DNA of 64,000 nucleotides from Vreelandella olivaria (GTDB lineage Bacteria > Pseudomonadota > Gammaproteobacteria > Pseudomonadales > Halomonadaceae), in contig AP019416.1 of assembly GCA_004295565.1 (NCBI GenBank), positions 1,364,001 to 1,428,000 of the forward strand, written 5' to 3'. A program made the translations under genes and the position numbers. Shown here in pieces: positions 1-10,989 of this stretch. The notes under the pieces were generated by a model that ran no database searches, had not been told where the DNA came from, and saw nothing but the letters and a program-made list of their open reading frames with translations. The stretch's first letter is position 1. Each line of letters opens with the position of its first letter.

Positions 1-657
1 GGTATGCGCTGCGATGGCGTCGGTGGCTACTTCTGGAACTCCTTTGCGATTGTGATTCCAGCGGTGCTGATCTCCACCACCATTGGCGCCCTCAACGGCT
101 ACGCGCTGACCAAATGGCGTTTTAAAGGCTCTGAGTTGGTCTTCGCGTTGATGCTGTTTGGCTGCTTTATTCCCTTCCAGGTGGTGCTGCTCCCCATGGC
201 GCAAACCCTCGGCTGGCTGGGTATCTCCAGTTCCCGCGCCGGGCTGATTCTGGTTCATGTGGTGTTTGGTATCGCCTTTACCACGCTGTTTTTCCGCAAC
301 TTCTACGTGGGTATCCCCAACGAGCTGGTATCGGCGGCGAAGTTGGATGGCGCGGGTTTTTTCCGCATTTTCTGGCGCATTTTGTTACCGGTTTCCGCGC
401 CGATTATTGTGGTCTCGGTGATTTGGCAGTTCACCCAAATCTGGAACGACTTCCTGTTTGGGGTAGCGTTCTCGGCTCATAACACCCAGCCGGTGACCGT
501 GGCGCTTAACAATCTGGTCAATACTTCCACCGGCGTGCGCGAGTACAACGTGGATATGGCGGCGGCGATGATTGCCGCGCTGCCCACCCTGGTGGTGTAC
601 GTGCTGGCGGGAAAATACTTCGTGCGCGGGCTGACCGCCGGTTCCGTTAAAGGTTAG
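1..657 (+). CDS. Sugar ABC transporter permease (partial, 5' end outside window)
   Basis: This is the inner-membrane permease of a carbohydrate ABC importer of the MalG/GtsC type. About 218 residues are visible, and the frame is open to the window edge, so the N-terminus is missing; the ATG at position 4 lies inside the family's conserved region and is not the start. Several hydrophobic segments are present, and the EAA loop that docks on the ATPase is seen as SAAKLDGAGFFRIFWRILLP (about residues 104-123). The C-terminus (FVRGLTAGSVKG) is typical of the family. The ATPase gene follows 37 bp downstream in the same direction, so the two form one operon. The substrate is not shown by sequence; a glucose/mannose-type importer is the closest match from memory. 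No frame break is seen. Confidence 0.85.
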   Translation, partial: GMRCDGVGGYFWNSFAIVIPAVLISTTIGALNGYALTKWRFKGSELVFALMLFGCFIPFQVVLLPMAQTLGWLGISSSRAGLILVHVVFGIAFTTLFFRNFYVGIPNELVSAAKLDGAGFFRIFWRILLPVSAPIIVVSVIWQFTQIWNDFLFGVAFSAHNTQPVTVALNNLVNTSTGVREYNVDMAAAMIAALPTLVVYVLAGKYFVRGLTAGSVKG

Positions 658-694
658 TTTTTTTAAAAGCCTAACAAAAATAGGATTCCTTATT

Positions 695-1812
695 ATGGCA
701 GCGTTAGAAATCCACAACGTGCGCAAAGAGTTCGGCAGCGAGCGGGTGCTCAAAGACGTTAGTATCTCCATCGATTCCGGCGAGTTCCTGATTCTAGTTG
801 GCCCTTCGGGCTGCGGTAAGTCCACGCTGATGAATGCCATTGCCGGGCTTGAGCCGGTGACCTCTGGCAATATTTATATCGATGGCGAAGACGTCACCTG
901 GCGCACCCCGCAGATCGCGACATCGCCATGGTCTTTCAGTCCTACGCGCTTTATCCCAGCATGACCGTGCGTCAGAACATCAGCTTCGGGCTGGAGATGC
1001 GCAAAGTGCCCAAGCCCGAGCGGGAAGCCGCTGTGGAGCGGGTAGCGGATCTGCTGCAGATTACTCACCTGCTGGAGCGCAAGCCCGCTCAGCTCTCCGG
1101 TGGGCAGCGCCAGCGGTGGCCATGGGGCGGGCGCTGGCTCGGGAGCCAAAGGTCTATCTGTTTGATGAGCCGCTCTCCAACCTGGATGCCAAGCTGCGCG
1201 TGGATATGCGCACCGAGATCAAAAGCTCCACCAGCGCCTGGGCACCACCATTGTTTACGTCACCCATGATCAGGTCGAAGCCATGACCCTGGCAGACTGC
1301 ATTGCAGTGATGCGTGACGGCCATATTTTACAGTTAGGCACCCCGGATGAGGTCTACAACAACCCGGTGGATATGTTCGTGGCCGGTTTTATGGGTTCAC
1401 CCTCGATGAACTTTATCCGCGCCACCTTGGAAGATAACAACGGCGGTTATCAGCTGCGGATTGCCACACCGGGGGAAGAGGAACTGGTGCTGCCGTGGCC
1501 TGAAGCGCGCATCGCCCCGACATGGCCGAGCGGTTGAATCAGCCGGTGATTCTTGGTCTACGCCCGGAGCACTTCAGCGAAGAGGATGAGCGGTTAACCG
1601 CCCAAGCCGAAGGCACGCTGCTAAGCGCCAGTGTAGCGGTGGTTGAGCCTACCGGGGCGGATATTTTGCTGCGTTTACCGCTGGGCGAACAGGAAGTGAC
1701 CGCCCGCGTTGGGCCTAAATGCGCGGTGGTGGCTGGGGAGCGCTTAGCACTGCGCGTCGATATGGGGCGGGCGATTCTATTTGATGCCGAGACCGAGCAG
1801 CGTATTGCGTAA
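695..1812 (+). CDS. Sugar ABC transporter ATP-binding protein (MalK/UgpC type), frame broken
   Basis: This ATPase powers the sugar importer whose permease lies just upstream. All nucleotide-binding motifs can be read but in different frames: Walker [10 protein letters not shown] (residues 36-44), Q-loop [11 protein letters not shown] at about 928, signature LSGGQRQR at about 1095, Walker B LFDEP at about 1160 and the H-loop THDQ at about 1264. A C-terminal regulatory TOBE-like part (LGLRPEHF) ends at 1812. Four one-base breaks are needed, near 920, 1120, 1230 and 1510. At 1120 one missing G and at 1230 one missing A restore the family sequence. The restored length of about 372 residues is normal. 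The breaks are read as sequence errors, since the flanking genes show the same kind. Confidence 0.85.
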
Positions 1813-1839
1813 GCGCTTGCGGCTGATCCTATTGAAATA

Positions 1840-1875
1840 AGAGGCCCCTGCTAACTTCAGCAGGGGGCCTCTTAC
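1840..1875. terminator. Terminator between convergent ABC and BCCT genes
   Basis: There is an inverted repeat with arms of about 13 bases, AGAGGCCCCTGCT and AGCAGGGGGCCTCT, around a six-base loop. It lies between the converging sugar ABC operon and the BCCT gene and probably serves both. There is no long T-run on either side. Confidence 0.7.
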
Positions 1876-1903
1876 CATTATTTGCAGGTTTCAGTTGCAG
1901 AGA

Positions 1904-3543
1904 TCACTTACGAATAAGCCGCAGCTCGCCATTGAGCGCTTTGATGATCGAGTAGCACATCAGCAGCATCACAATCGAGAACGGAATAGCGGTGGCGGTA
2001 ACCCCTGCCTGAAGGGCGGTCAGACCACCGCCGATCAGCAGCACTATCGCGATTAGGCCCTCGACGATCGCCCAGAACATCCGCTGCGGGCGCGGAGCGT
2101 CGATTTTGCCACCGGCGGTGATGGTGTCGATGACCAGAGAGCCGGAGTCCGAAGAGGTGACAAAGAAGATCAGCGCCAAAACGATACTCAGGGTCGACAT
2201 CAGGCCCGTCAATGGTAGCTCGTTCAGCATGCCGAACAGCGACAGCTCGGGTCTGTAGTTGTCGATGACATACTCTTTAACCAGGCTGCCTGCCGGGTCA
2301 GCATAGAGCTGTTCAAGGGCGGTCGAGCCAAAGACGCCCATCCAGATAAAGATAAACAGACTGGGCACCAGCAAAACGCAGAGGATAAACTCACGCACCG
2401 TACGCCCCCGGGAGACGCGAGCGATAAACATCCCCACGAAAGGTGCCCAGCTAATCCACCAGGCCCAGTAGAAAATCGTCCAGGACTGGCGGTAGGCATC
2501 GTCGTCACGACCAAAGGGCGCGGATAGAGGAATAAAGTCCGTGACATAGGTGGTAAGCCCCGACCAGAAACCCGTCATGGCCAGCAGAGTAGGGCCAGCG
2601 AAAAGCACAAAAAGAAGAACAGAACGGCCAGGATCATGTTGATCTCTGAAAGCTTCTTCAAGCCACCCTCAAGACCGCGCCAAACCGACACCAGCGCCAC
2701 CGCTGTCACCAGAATGATGACGATGACTTGGGTTAAGGTGCTTACTTCCAGGCCGAAGACAAAGTTCATCCCCGCATTAGCTTGCTGTGCCCCCAGCCCA
2801 AGGGAGGTGGCCAGCCCGAAGAGGGTGGAAAACACCGCCAGGATATCGATCACGTGGCCCCACCAGCCCCAGACACGCTCACCGAGAATGGGAAAGAACG
2901 CCGAACGAATCGAAAACGGCAGGCCTTTGTTGTAGGTAAACAGGCCCAGCGCTAGCGCCATCACCACATACACCGCCCAGCCATGGATACCCCAGTGCAG
3001 ATAGGTACCCGCCAGCCCCATGGCGCTGGCGTCATCAATAGCGGCTGGATTCAGCGCCCCGTCAGCGCCGAAGGGTGATGCGATACCCAGAGGCAGCGAG
3101 ACATTGGCGTGGTAAACCGGTTCGAGCACGCCGAAAAACAGCAGGCCGATGCCGATCCCCGCGGTGAACAGCATGGCGAACCAGGAGAGGTAGCTGTGAT
3201 CCGGTCGGGCATCGGCCCCGCCCAGCCTGACTGACCCATAGGGCAGAACCACCAGCGCCAAGCAGAACAGAATAAAGAAATCGACCAGGATCATGAAATA
3301 CCAGTCCAACGTTCCCGTCGAGAAGGCAACAATGGACTGAAAAGCATTCCCCGCTCGCTCTGGAAACAGCAGGGTAAGGACGATAAAAATAGCCGAGGCA
3401 AGCGCGGATACAACAAAAACGCGGTTGTGGATGTCGAAACCGATGGGGCCAAGCTGCCCCTTGATATTGTCCTGGCCGACGACATAGTCGGTCTGCATGT
3501 CGCTCGTTACCGAAGGCGACTCAGGATCATTGGAACTGTTCAT
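1904..3543 (-). CDS. BCCT family osmolyte transporter, one frame break
   Basis: This is a sodium- or proton-coupled importer of betaine, choline or carnitine in the inner membrane, used for osmoprotection. The restored protein has about 546 residues with around 12 hydrophobic segments. The BCCT signature is clear: an aromatic stretch WTIFYWAWWISWAPFVGMF followed by RGRTVREF. A glycine-rich GIGIGLLFFGVLEPV segment also fits the family. The start at 3543 opens a hydrophilic N-terminal tail. The frame changes near 2580-2600, after a run of phenylalanines in TM7-8, and one inserted or deleted base restores it. Substrate cannot be told from sequence. It stands alone, with no bet genes beside it. 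Confidence 0.88.
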
Positions 3544-3651
3544 ACACTACGTCTCCTCATTGGAGGATGCCATGTCAAACACCCATCATGAGGATAAACA
3601 GCGTTGAATCCCATCTTGTGGCCGAAAACAGGCTTGTTGTCGGCTACTTAA

Positions 3652-4690
3652 TTAGCGTCTCTGCGGCGCCGTTTCTTTGTCGAGCCGCTTGATTTGCCGC
3701 CACAGATCCTGGCGTAGATCGGCGATCTTGGGCTGCTCATCGGCAGTGAAAGGCACTGGACGACAGAGCCGCTGGGCGCGTAGCCCCAGGCGCGCGCTAA
3801 GCAGCCCGGTGGCAAGCCCTTGGCCTGCGCGTGCGGAGAGGCGGCTGGCTAAATCCAGCGAGAGCATATCCATACTGGCCTCGGTGGCCAGTTCGCTGGC
3901 ACCGGCAAAAGCCATGTTGTGCAGCACGTTACGAAACAGCCGCAGGCGGCTGGCGTAGCCCAGCTCAAGCCCATAAAGGCGACAGAGTCGATCCACCATC
4001 GCCAGGCTGCGCCAGGCTACCAGCGCCATATCCACCAGCGTTAGCGGGCTGATGGCGACCATGATGGCGGTTTCACCGGACATACGCGTAATCAGGCGCT
4101 GGGCCTCGCGATCACGCGGGGCTAGCAGGTGGTAACGCAGCAGTGCCTGGATCTCCTCCCCCGTTATGGTGGGGTTGGCTAGCGCGTTGAAAGGCCAGCC
4201 AGTACGGGTCATCGTCGGCGAGTTTGAGCTGACGTCTTAGCTGCTCGGCCATCGCCCGGGCCTGCTTGGGTGAGCGTAGCGGCAGCTCGGCCAGATTGCT
4301 GCGCAGTTTGTCGTGGCGCTTGAGACGGCGCAAACGGCCCAACTCTTTCAGCAGTGAAACGCCTCCTAGGCCAATCAGGCTGATCCCAAACAGTTGCCAG
4401 GCAATGGCGAGCCACTGGGACTGAGCCATTGCATCAGGAATGCCGGTGACCAGTTCAGCGGTGCCTAGTCCGGCCCCGCCTACCAGGGCAAATAGCAGCC
4501 CCCAGCGGCGTTTACGGGGTGCGCCTAAACTGGCAGCAGGCAGCGCTTTGTCTTCGGGAAGGGGCGCCAGTGGATGATGCTCGCTAGTGCCAGCAAAGGC
4601 TTCGCGCTGGCGTAGAGCTATCTCTGCATCAGCGGCCTCTTCGGGCGTGTCATCCAGCGTAAAGTGACGACGTGGCTGTGGGGTGGTCAT
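3652..4690 (-). CDS. ycjF: YcjF-like membrane protein (DUF697), one frame break
   Basis: This is a membrane protein of the YcjF family, the usual partner of the YcjX P-loop protein. The N-terminal 80 residues are polar, followed by two hydrophobic segments (WGLLFALVGGAGLGTAELV and WLAIAWQLFGISLIGLGGV), then a basic region (LRRLKRHDKLR). The C-terminal DUF697 part contains ISPLTLVDMALVAWRSLAMV. The two halves are read in different frames joined near 4195, where DDDPYWLAF continues as NALANPTITGEE. Its ATG overlaps the ycjX stop as ATGA, so the pair is translationally coupled. In enterobacteria these genes belong to the phage-shock regulon; no PspF site was looked for in detail. The exact role is unknown. 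Confidence 0.82.
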
Positions 4691-6086
4691 GTCAGTTTAT
4701 CTCCAATCAGCCAGTCGATGGCGGCGTCCATACGAATATGATCCAGCGCTTCTGACGTGGTTTGCATCGGGCGAAAGCCGGGGAAATCGAAGCCCTGCTG
4801 CTGCCAGAAATCGGCAGCGGGCAGCCGGGCGGGCACATCACCGGGGTAAACCAGCACCTCTTCTCCTTCCAGTGTGGTGCCTCGCAGAGCAGGTGAGCGC
4901 TTACCCTCATGGGTCACCTCACGGGCTTCCGTGGCCCGAATCGCTGCCAGCGAGAGCGCTTTAACCGGCACATTGGCAAAGCGTAGGTCTTTGAGAGGCT
5001 CTGCCAGCAGGGCCTCTAACAGCTGCACCAAGTGGCCGTGTTGATCGGGGGTGACGTGATCGGCTTTGGTGGCGGCAATCGCCAGGCGGTCAATTTTAGG
5101 TGCAAACAAGCGCGTGAGCAGGCTGCGTTGGCCATAATCGAAGCTATGCATTAACTGGCGCAGCGCACGGAAAGATCTTCAAAGCGCTCGGGCCCGGCAT
5201 TGAGCGCGCCCAGCACATCCACCAGTACAATTTGGCGGTCAAAACGACGGAAATGATCGCGATAAAGGGCTTGACCACCTGCTGCTGGTAGTAGCGAAAG
5301 CGCGCCGCCAGGGTAGCGTAAAGGCTATTGGCAGGCAGCGCCTCCAGCGTTTCTCTCGATGTGTTGTGTTGAGAGGCGTCGAGCTGGGGCAGCGGAAAAA
5401 ACTGCAGCACCGGCGCGCCCTCCAGTTCGCCGGGAAGCAAAAAACGCCCGGGCTGTAGGTCGGAAAAACCGGCCTTTTGGCGCGGCGAAGGCCCTGAGCG
5501 TACTCCTCGGCCAGGGCAGCAAGCTGAGCTTCATCAGCTTCACCAGCAGGGTCGAGCTGCTCCACTGCCGTCAACCATTCGCTAAACAGACCGCGGCGCT
5601 GCTCGCCCTCGTGTAACGCCTGTGCTTGGCTCCAGCTATAAAAGTCGTGCTGCAGCAGCGGCAAATCGAGCAGCCACTCGCCAGGGTAGTCGAATAGATC
5701 CAGCGTAAGGTGGGCAATTTCAGGGTTAGCCAGCCGCTGCGGGCAGGGCGGTAGCGCAGCTGTAAGCGTAATTCGCTGATGCCGCGGGTGGGCTCCGGCC
5801 AACGCGGCGGCGTATCGCGCAGGGCGGCCATGCCGGGGTCGTAGGGAAACCTAGGCACGCCCAGATCGGGCTGGTTAAGCCTTTGGGCACCCAGTAGGCG
5901 GCCTTCCCGGGCAGCGGGCAGTAAATCGAGCCGTGCCTCAACGCCCGCATGACGCAGTTGGTTGACCAATGAGGTTAAAAACGCGGTTTTTCCCGCTTGG
6001 GAGAGGCCGGTGACCGCTAAGCGCAGTTGGCGATCCCTTCCGCGTTCCAACAAATTGCTCAGTTCGCGACTTAACGGCTGGCGCAT
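4687..6086 (-). CDS. ycjX: YcjX-like P-loop NTPase (DUF463), several frame breaks
   Basis: This predicted GTPase-like protein of the YcjX family lies directly upstream of ycjF. Walker A reads GLSQAGKTAF at about residues 28-37. Other family segments appear in successive frames: LTLDLFDYPGEWLLDLP (switch region, about 5660-5700), FLLPGELEGAPVLQFFPLP (about 5410-5440), then IDRLAIAATKADHV (the G4-like TKAD, about 5060-5080). At least three one-base breaks lie near 5740, 5440 and 5150. The restored length, about 466 residues, matches the family. It runs into ycjF with a four-base overlap. The cellular function is poorly defined in the literature; only the family assignment is certain here. Confidence 0.82.
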
Positions 6087-6119
6087 CCTTTCGATCCCTT
6101 TGTGGCTCTTGCCTAGCCT

Positions 6120-6311
6120 TTATTGGCTAAACATTAATACCAGTTGCGAAAGCATCGGCAGGGTGGCAATTAAAAAGCCAACCCCCGCCAGGGTGTAGCC
6201 TGGCCAGCGTCGTGTCATCTTCTGCGCCAGGGTCAGGCCGACCAAGCACACCACCATACCGATTAAATTAAAGGCCAGGGTGGCGGCTTCTAGCCATTGC
6301 TGCGGATCCAT
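6120..6311 (-). CDS. Small two-helix membrane protein, unknown function
   Basis: This 63-residue protein lies just upstream of ycjX in the same direction. It has two hydrophobic segments, AFNLIGMVVCLVGLTLA and TLAGVGFLIATLPMLSQLVLMF, joined by a basic turn (KMTRRWPG). That pattern gives two membrane helices with a positive cytoplasmic loop. A plausible ribosome site (GGGAGACCC) precedes the ATG. I recognise no named family. The intact frame, membrane topology and position 34 bp from ycjX support a real gene. Confidence 0.6.
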   Translation of the reverse strand: MDPQQWLEAATLAFNLIGMVVCLVGLTLAQKMTRRWPGYTLAGVGFLIATLPMLSQLVLMFSQ

Positions 6312-6372
6312 TGGGTCTCCCTAACACAAATGATAGTAAATGCATGATAACAAAGCATTGATGAACCGAAGA

Positions 6373-7242
6373 TTAACCGCGGCTGAGGGTGGTGCCTAGT
6401 AGATGTTGAGCGCCAGGCACTAACCACACCGGGTCGAGGCGCGTATTGGCGGCTTCAACGCAGATAAAGTGGCGCGCTACGTCGGCGGGAGTGTCGCTGG
6501 GCAGGTCGTTGTTGGGGTGCCACACCACCGTGGAGTCGCTGGACTGCTTGCCGATGCGCAGGCTGCGCTCGCCATCGTTGAGCAGCACGGCTTCATTGGT
6601 GTGATAAATGCGGTCAACGGGGCCCTGAACGGCCAGCGTGCCTTGTTGTTCGCTTTCTGCAAAGTCGCGTAGTTTGTCGAGATAGCGGGCGCCGGAAAGG
6701 CCTTCCAGGCGGCATTGATGGGTGTCGGCAACGGCTAAGTAGGTGTGCAGCGCACCGCTGGTTTTGATCGGCGTTTCGCCGATGTTTTCGCTAATCAGCT
6801 CAACGTTCAAGCGCTGGGCGTTGGCTTGTACCACTAAGCGTGCGGTAAGCAGTGTATGCAGGGGCTGTGATGGAGAGAGGTGGAGCTCAATACCCTCGGC
6901 GTGCTCATCAACAGCGTCTAGACGCCACTCAGCATGGCGGGCAAGGCCATGGAAAGGGCCGTCGTGGTTGGGGCTCTCATCGGCATAGCGCTCGTCGGCG
7001 AACCAAGGCCAGCAGAGCGGAATGCCACCCCGGATAGCGCCTGGCAAGGCCTGGGGCGTAGGCGTCAGCCATAACCAGCCGGTATCACCAGCAGGGCAGA
7101 AGTGCAGCACTTGAGCGCCCTGTAGACTAATCACCAACTCGCCCCAAGGCATATTGAAAAGCACCACGTCGCGGCCTTCCCACTGCGTCGTCTGCTGTCC
7201 TTGAGTGCTTTTAACCAGTTGATTGAGCGAGTCGGGGATCAT
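6373..7242 (-). CDS. D-hexose-6-phosphate mutarotase
   Basis: This cytosolic aldose-1-epimerase-like enzyme interconverts the anomers of glucose-6-phosphate (YeaD/YMR099C type). It has 289 residues from the ATG at 7242, which is preceded by AAAGGAA; an in-frame ATG at 7293 is less likely. Family marks are the DTGWLWLTP segment, RGGIPLCWPWF, DGPFHGLARHAEW carrying one catalytic histidine, and GALHTYLAVAD with the second. The frame is unbroken. It is the only visible carbohydrate enzyme in the neighbourhood and could serve the sugar importer at the left end, though it lies in a different operon. Confidence 0.88.
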   Translation of the reverse strand: MIPDSLNQLVKSTQGQQTTQWEGRDVVLFNMPWGELVISLQGAQVLHFCPAGDTGWLWLTPTPQALPGAIRGGIPLCWPWFADERYADESPNHDGPFHGLARHAEWRLDAVDEHAEGIELHLSPSQPLHTLLTARLVVQANAQRLNVELISENIGETPIKTSGALHTYLAVADTHQCRLEGLSGARYLDKLRDFAESEQQGTLAVQGPVDRIYHTNEAVLLNDGERSLRIGKQSSDSTVVWHPNNDLPSDTPADVARHFICVEAANTRLDPVWLVPGAQHLLGTTLSRG

Positions 7243-7380
7243 GAATTTTCCTTTAAGAGTTGCTAGGCATCGATACCTGTAGGCGCCGAACACTAACGCT
7301 GTGTGCTATGGTAGAACAAGCGTGACTCTAAGGTAAAACGCGTAACTGCAACCCGTAATCGAAATAGTAAGGGAGACTAT

Positions 7381-7623
7381 ATGGGCTTTATTGCATGGTT
7401 AATCATTGGTGGCTTGGCTGGTTGGATTGCTGGCAACATCATGCGTGGCGGCGGTTTTGGCATCCTGGGTAATATCGGTGTCGGTATCGTTGGCGCGGTC
7501 GTGGGTGGTTTTTTGTTCAGCCTTCTTGGCCTCTCGTCCGGTGGCTTTATCGGTTCGCTAGTCACCGCGATCGTGGGTGCAGTGGTGCTCCTTTGGGTAA
7601 TAAGCAAAGTGAAACAATCTTAG
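7381..7623 (+). CDS. GlsB/YeaQ/YmgE family small membrane protein
   Basis: This 80-residue protein is very hydrophobic and glycine-rich, with about three membrane helices (FIAWLIIGGLAGWIAGNIM, then GVGIVGAVVGGFLFSLLGL, then LVTAIVGAVVLLWVISKV). It matches the GlsB/YeaQ/YmgE family, often called transglycosylase-associated, which is linked to general stress in enterobacteria but has no proven enzyme activity. An AAGGGAGA ribosome site lies just before the ATG. It is intact, monocistronic and followed directly by a terminator. Confidence 0.88.
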   Translation: MGFIAWLIIGGLAGWIAGNIMRGGGFGILGNIGVGIVGAVVGGFLFSLLGLSSGGFIGSLVTAIVGAVVLLWVISKVKQS

Positions 7624-7648
7624 CGATTGAGTAGCTAACCGCATGACA

Positions 7649-7680
7649 CCGCCCGGCCTTGTGCCGGGCGGCGTCGTTTA
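7649..7680 (+). terminator. Terminator after the YeaQ-like gene
   Basis: A perfect nine-base stem, CCGCCCGGC with GCCGGGCGG, surrounds a five-base loop and is followed by a weak T-rich stretch (CGTCGTTTA). It lies 26 bp after the stop. Confidence 0.75.
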
Positions 7681-7776
7681 TACTGATGCTATCGGTGTTC
7701 GCGCCACTTTCCGTTACACTAGGCAGCTTTACTTCCGGCTATTGGCTGGTGTCATTGTGCTTTTTCGAGGTGCCTC

Positions 7777-10238
7777 TTGATCGACGCGTTAAATGCCTGG
7801 TGGGCCCAACAGCTGGTGCTGTGTGATTGGGCGTTTACTCCTCATCCGTTGGCGGTCGATGCAGGGGCGGCGGAGCAGCGCCTGTTACAGTTGGGGATTA
7901 CCAGCCGAGGGGAGCTTGCCGAGCAGCTGTTCCATGGGCTGGGGGCGCCTGCAGGTAGTGCCGACCGTTTGCTAGGTGCCTTAGAGTGGGCCGCCCTGGC
8001 GGGGGCGGCGGGCTGGTTAGACGCTGATCAAGCCCGCCGTTGGGCGCATCATTTAACTCGTCGCATCACCAGTGACTACAGCGATCTACGTGCCTGGCTG
8101 GCGGATCTACGCCGTGCGTTAGGCTCACGGGGCTGGGAAGTAGGGGCCGACGACCGTTTTATCGACGCTTGCCAAGCGCTGGCCAAGCTTGAAACCGATG
8201 GCGAAGGGATTACCTGGGATGCGCTCGAAAACGCCCTGGCTAAATTGCCGGCTCCCGCACCGCTATGGCCCCAGCAGCCCGAGGCGCAGAGCTGGCGGCT
8301 ATGTGCGCTGTTCCGGCCGATTATTACCTATCCCGCCAGTCACACCGATTGGCCTGAAGCCATCGAGTGGCTTGCTCACGTGTGGGATGTCCATGACCGT
8401 GACGCTCTTATTGGCGTGATACTCTGGCTAGGTGCTCAAGGCGAGCGCCAGCGCTGGGATATCGAAGCTCGCGAATTGCTCAGCATGGACAACGCCCAAC
8501 GCATGGAGTGGCAGCGTAGCGTGGTGGAAGAGTCGCCCTATGCGCCGGTGCTGAATAAGTTCGTCGCTCAAGGCGAGCCTCTGGAGTGGGCTGCTTGGGA
8601 TTGGCTGCGGATTGTTGAACTCGCTTGGGCCGGCGCCTGCTGTGGCTTGCTTAGCCAGGAGGAGGCCGATGACCTAGCGGGGCATGCCGCCGATTTGATG
8701 AGTCGCCGCTACCATGATTGGTATGCTGTGCTTAACGCCTACGGGCGCGGGCAGAGTCTGTTTGACGGCATCGACCGGCGAGATAAAACACCAGCGAGCG
8801 GCATCAGTTGTTGCTGCATAGTGCCCATAGCCCCTGGAAACGTCCCCCGAGGGAGCTATTGGACGAGCCTACGCTCAAGGCATCCCAAGCGCGCATTCGG
8901 CAGTGGCGCAATACGCCCCATCATTGGCTGTTGGCGCTGGCCAGCGTTCGCGAACCGGATGCCATGCTGCGCCAGATAGCCCCCTCCGCGGCGCTGCCAG
9001 AAGAGCAGCGTGCCGACGCGGCGCTCTATTTGCAGGAGTCACTTGGCTTACATGCCGATGAAGGCGCTCATGCGCTGGCGCGTTACTGGCTGCCCGCCCA
9101 GGCGCACCATCTTAATCAGTTGGCGGCCGACGCTGTGCATGGCGTTTTACCCCCCTCGCAGAGCTGGTTTGGCCAGCCGACTCCAGAAGAGCTTAAACAG
9201 CGCAACGCGGTTAAAGGGGTAAGTCGCCATGCGGCGACGATCCATATGGCCGAAAAATTCGCCTTCTATCTGCATATGTCTCTCGACAGTGGCTTATTTG
9301 ATCGCGCGCCGTTAATGGAGTATGCCAGTGCACTACGCAGCTGCCTGTGCCGTTTTACCCCAATGCCAAGCGCCTGTTAGAAGCCTGGTTCGCTTGGGAG
9401 AGCTGCCTGCCTGAGCCTGAACACTCCTCGTTGGTGAATGAAATTATTTGGCACATTGAAGATCCCGGCAGCTTGTTTCACTGGTTGGATTGGCGCCACG
9501 ACGCTTGGCGTGAACCGGGCAGTCGCCCCACCTTGAGTCACTTCACTGCTATGTCGTTGGTAGGTCCCTTGAACAGTGCGGTATGGAGTGAGCCCCAGCC
9601 CGAGAGCGCCCGTGAGTGCGCCGAGATTCGCGAGTGGGTGGAGAGCCACTACCACTTGAGCAACGCAGGCGATATGCAGGAGTTTTTGACCTACATGCTC
9701 GAATCGGGGGATCGCCAGGAGTATCAGATTAACTACGCGCCCTATACCCTCAACACTGAGCGCTTAAGCGCTGAGATCGCCATTCTTGAATCCGGCGACT
9801 GTGCTGAAGATGAGCGCCACCATCTGCTTCGCTTACGCCGTGTGCGTGACAACGAAGATGGCTGTAATGAGGTGGATATGGCGGCCTGGGACATTGCCCA
9901 ACTGGTCGATCTGGCAATTGCTGCGCGGCAGCTAGGCTGGCTGGACAGCGATGCTTTTGCCAAGGTGTTGGATCGTGCTTACCAATTGGCGGCGGATCAC
10001 TATGCCGGGTGGCAAGAGTACGCCATGGGGATGTACGCAGGCTTCTCATTTTTATGGGCGAAACCCTGAACGAGAAAGCTTTTTAGCCGGTTTTCGTCAG
10101 GCGCTGGTAGCTTGGGTATGCGGCGCGCCGGTCTTGGCTGGCCCATGGGTGAGCTTGGATTTTCCTGGCAATAAACCACGCCATTTTGCGCCACTGCATA
10201 TTGATACGTTGCCGGGCGATCAGCGCACATTACATTGA
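7777..10238 (+). CDS. Large DUF1266-domain protein, frame broken
   Basis: This is a soluble protein of about 820 residues, with no signal peptide, belonging to the DUF1266 group (E. coli YbeU/YbeR-like). DUF1266-like helical segments occur twice: IVELAWAGACCGLLSQEEA...RYHDWYAV around 8600-8740, and LVDLAIAARQLGWLDSDAF...HYAGWQEYAMGMYAGFSF around 9900-10050. Both share the pattern of a leucine-rich helix, a GLL/GWL turn, an acidic helix and a tyrosine-tryptophan helix. The start is TTG at 7777, with GAGG upstream. Three frame breaks, near 8785, 9345 and 10060, are read as errors; the restored end LPGDQRTLH is at 10238. The function is unknown. Nothing nearby suggests a partner. Confidence 0.7.
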
Positions 10239-10332
10239 TGCTCGCCAAACATATGATAACTAGCTTATAGTCGTGCAAAGGAAAATGAGTTTTGTCATAC
10301 CGCCCTCTTATTAATGTCACGAGGTTAATCGC

Positions 10333-10962
10333 ATGGTTGCGTTGCCACGCCCCGCTGTGACCGCTGTCCGTGTTGTAAGCGTTTGTTTTTTAGTTACATT
10401 GGTCGCTGGCTGCGCAGGTTCTGCGCGACAGAGCAATATGCAGGCCCCCGAGAATTACTTCTCGATGACGTTGCCGGGAATGGGAGCTAACCCGCAAATG
10501 TCCCCGGTTGACCCCATCGATGCGCATTTGCGCAGTTTGCAAGTACCGCCGCCAACAGTCGTTCGCGAGGCGCTGCTGGCACAACACCAGCGCTGGGCCG
10601 GAACGCCTTACCGGATTGGCGGTACCTCAGAGAGGCATCGACTGTTCGGCTCTGGTTCGCAATGTTTACCGTGACACTTTCAATTTAGAGCTTCCGCGCT
10701 CCACCCGTGGCCAAGTACACGAGGGACGCCCGATCGACCGCCAAGAGCTGCAGGCGGGCGATCTGGTGTTCTCCGACCGCCGGGGCGCTATAACCATGTG
10801 GGTATCTACGTGGGCGATGGGTATTTTCTCCACGCCTCCACCTCAAAAGGGGTCATTATCTCCAGACTGGATAATAGTTACTGGCAGCGCTACTACTGGC
10901 AGTCACGTCGCGCGCTGGAGCCAACGCATTTGGCTCAACTGGGTGGCAGCGTTTTCCAGTAG
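10333..10962 (+). CDS. NlpC/P60 family lipoprotein peptidase, frame broken
   Basis: This is a predicted cell-wall peptidase anchored as a lipoprotein, cutting peptide bonds in peptidoglycan (MepS/NlpC type). A lipoprotein signal ends in LVAGC, with Cys at about residue 27. The NlpC/P60 domain follows. The catalytic cysteine lies in RGIDCSALV (about 10632) and the histidine in YNHVGIYVGDGYFLHAS (about 10790-10840). Two one-base breaks, near 10620 and 10785, separate these parts. The restored frame ends at a TAG at 10960-10962. The restored length of about 210 residues fits a single-domain enzyme. The MFS gene starts 27 bp later. Confidence 0.87.
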
Positions 10963-10989
10963 CCAGACCGACCACGCTTTAGGAACGGC

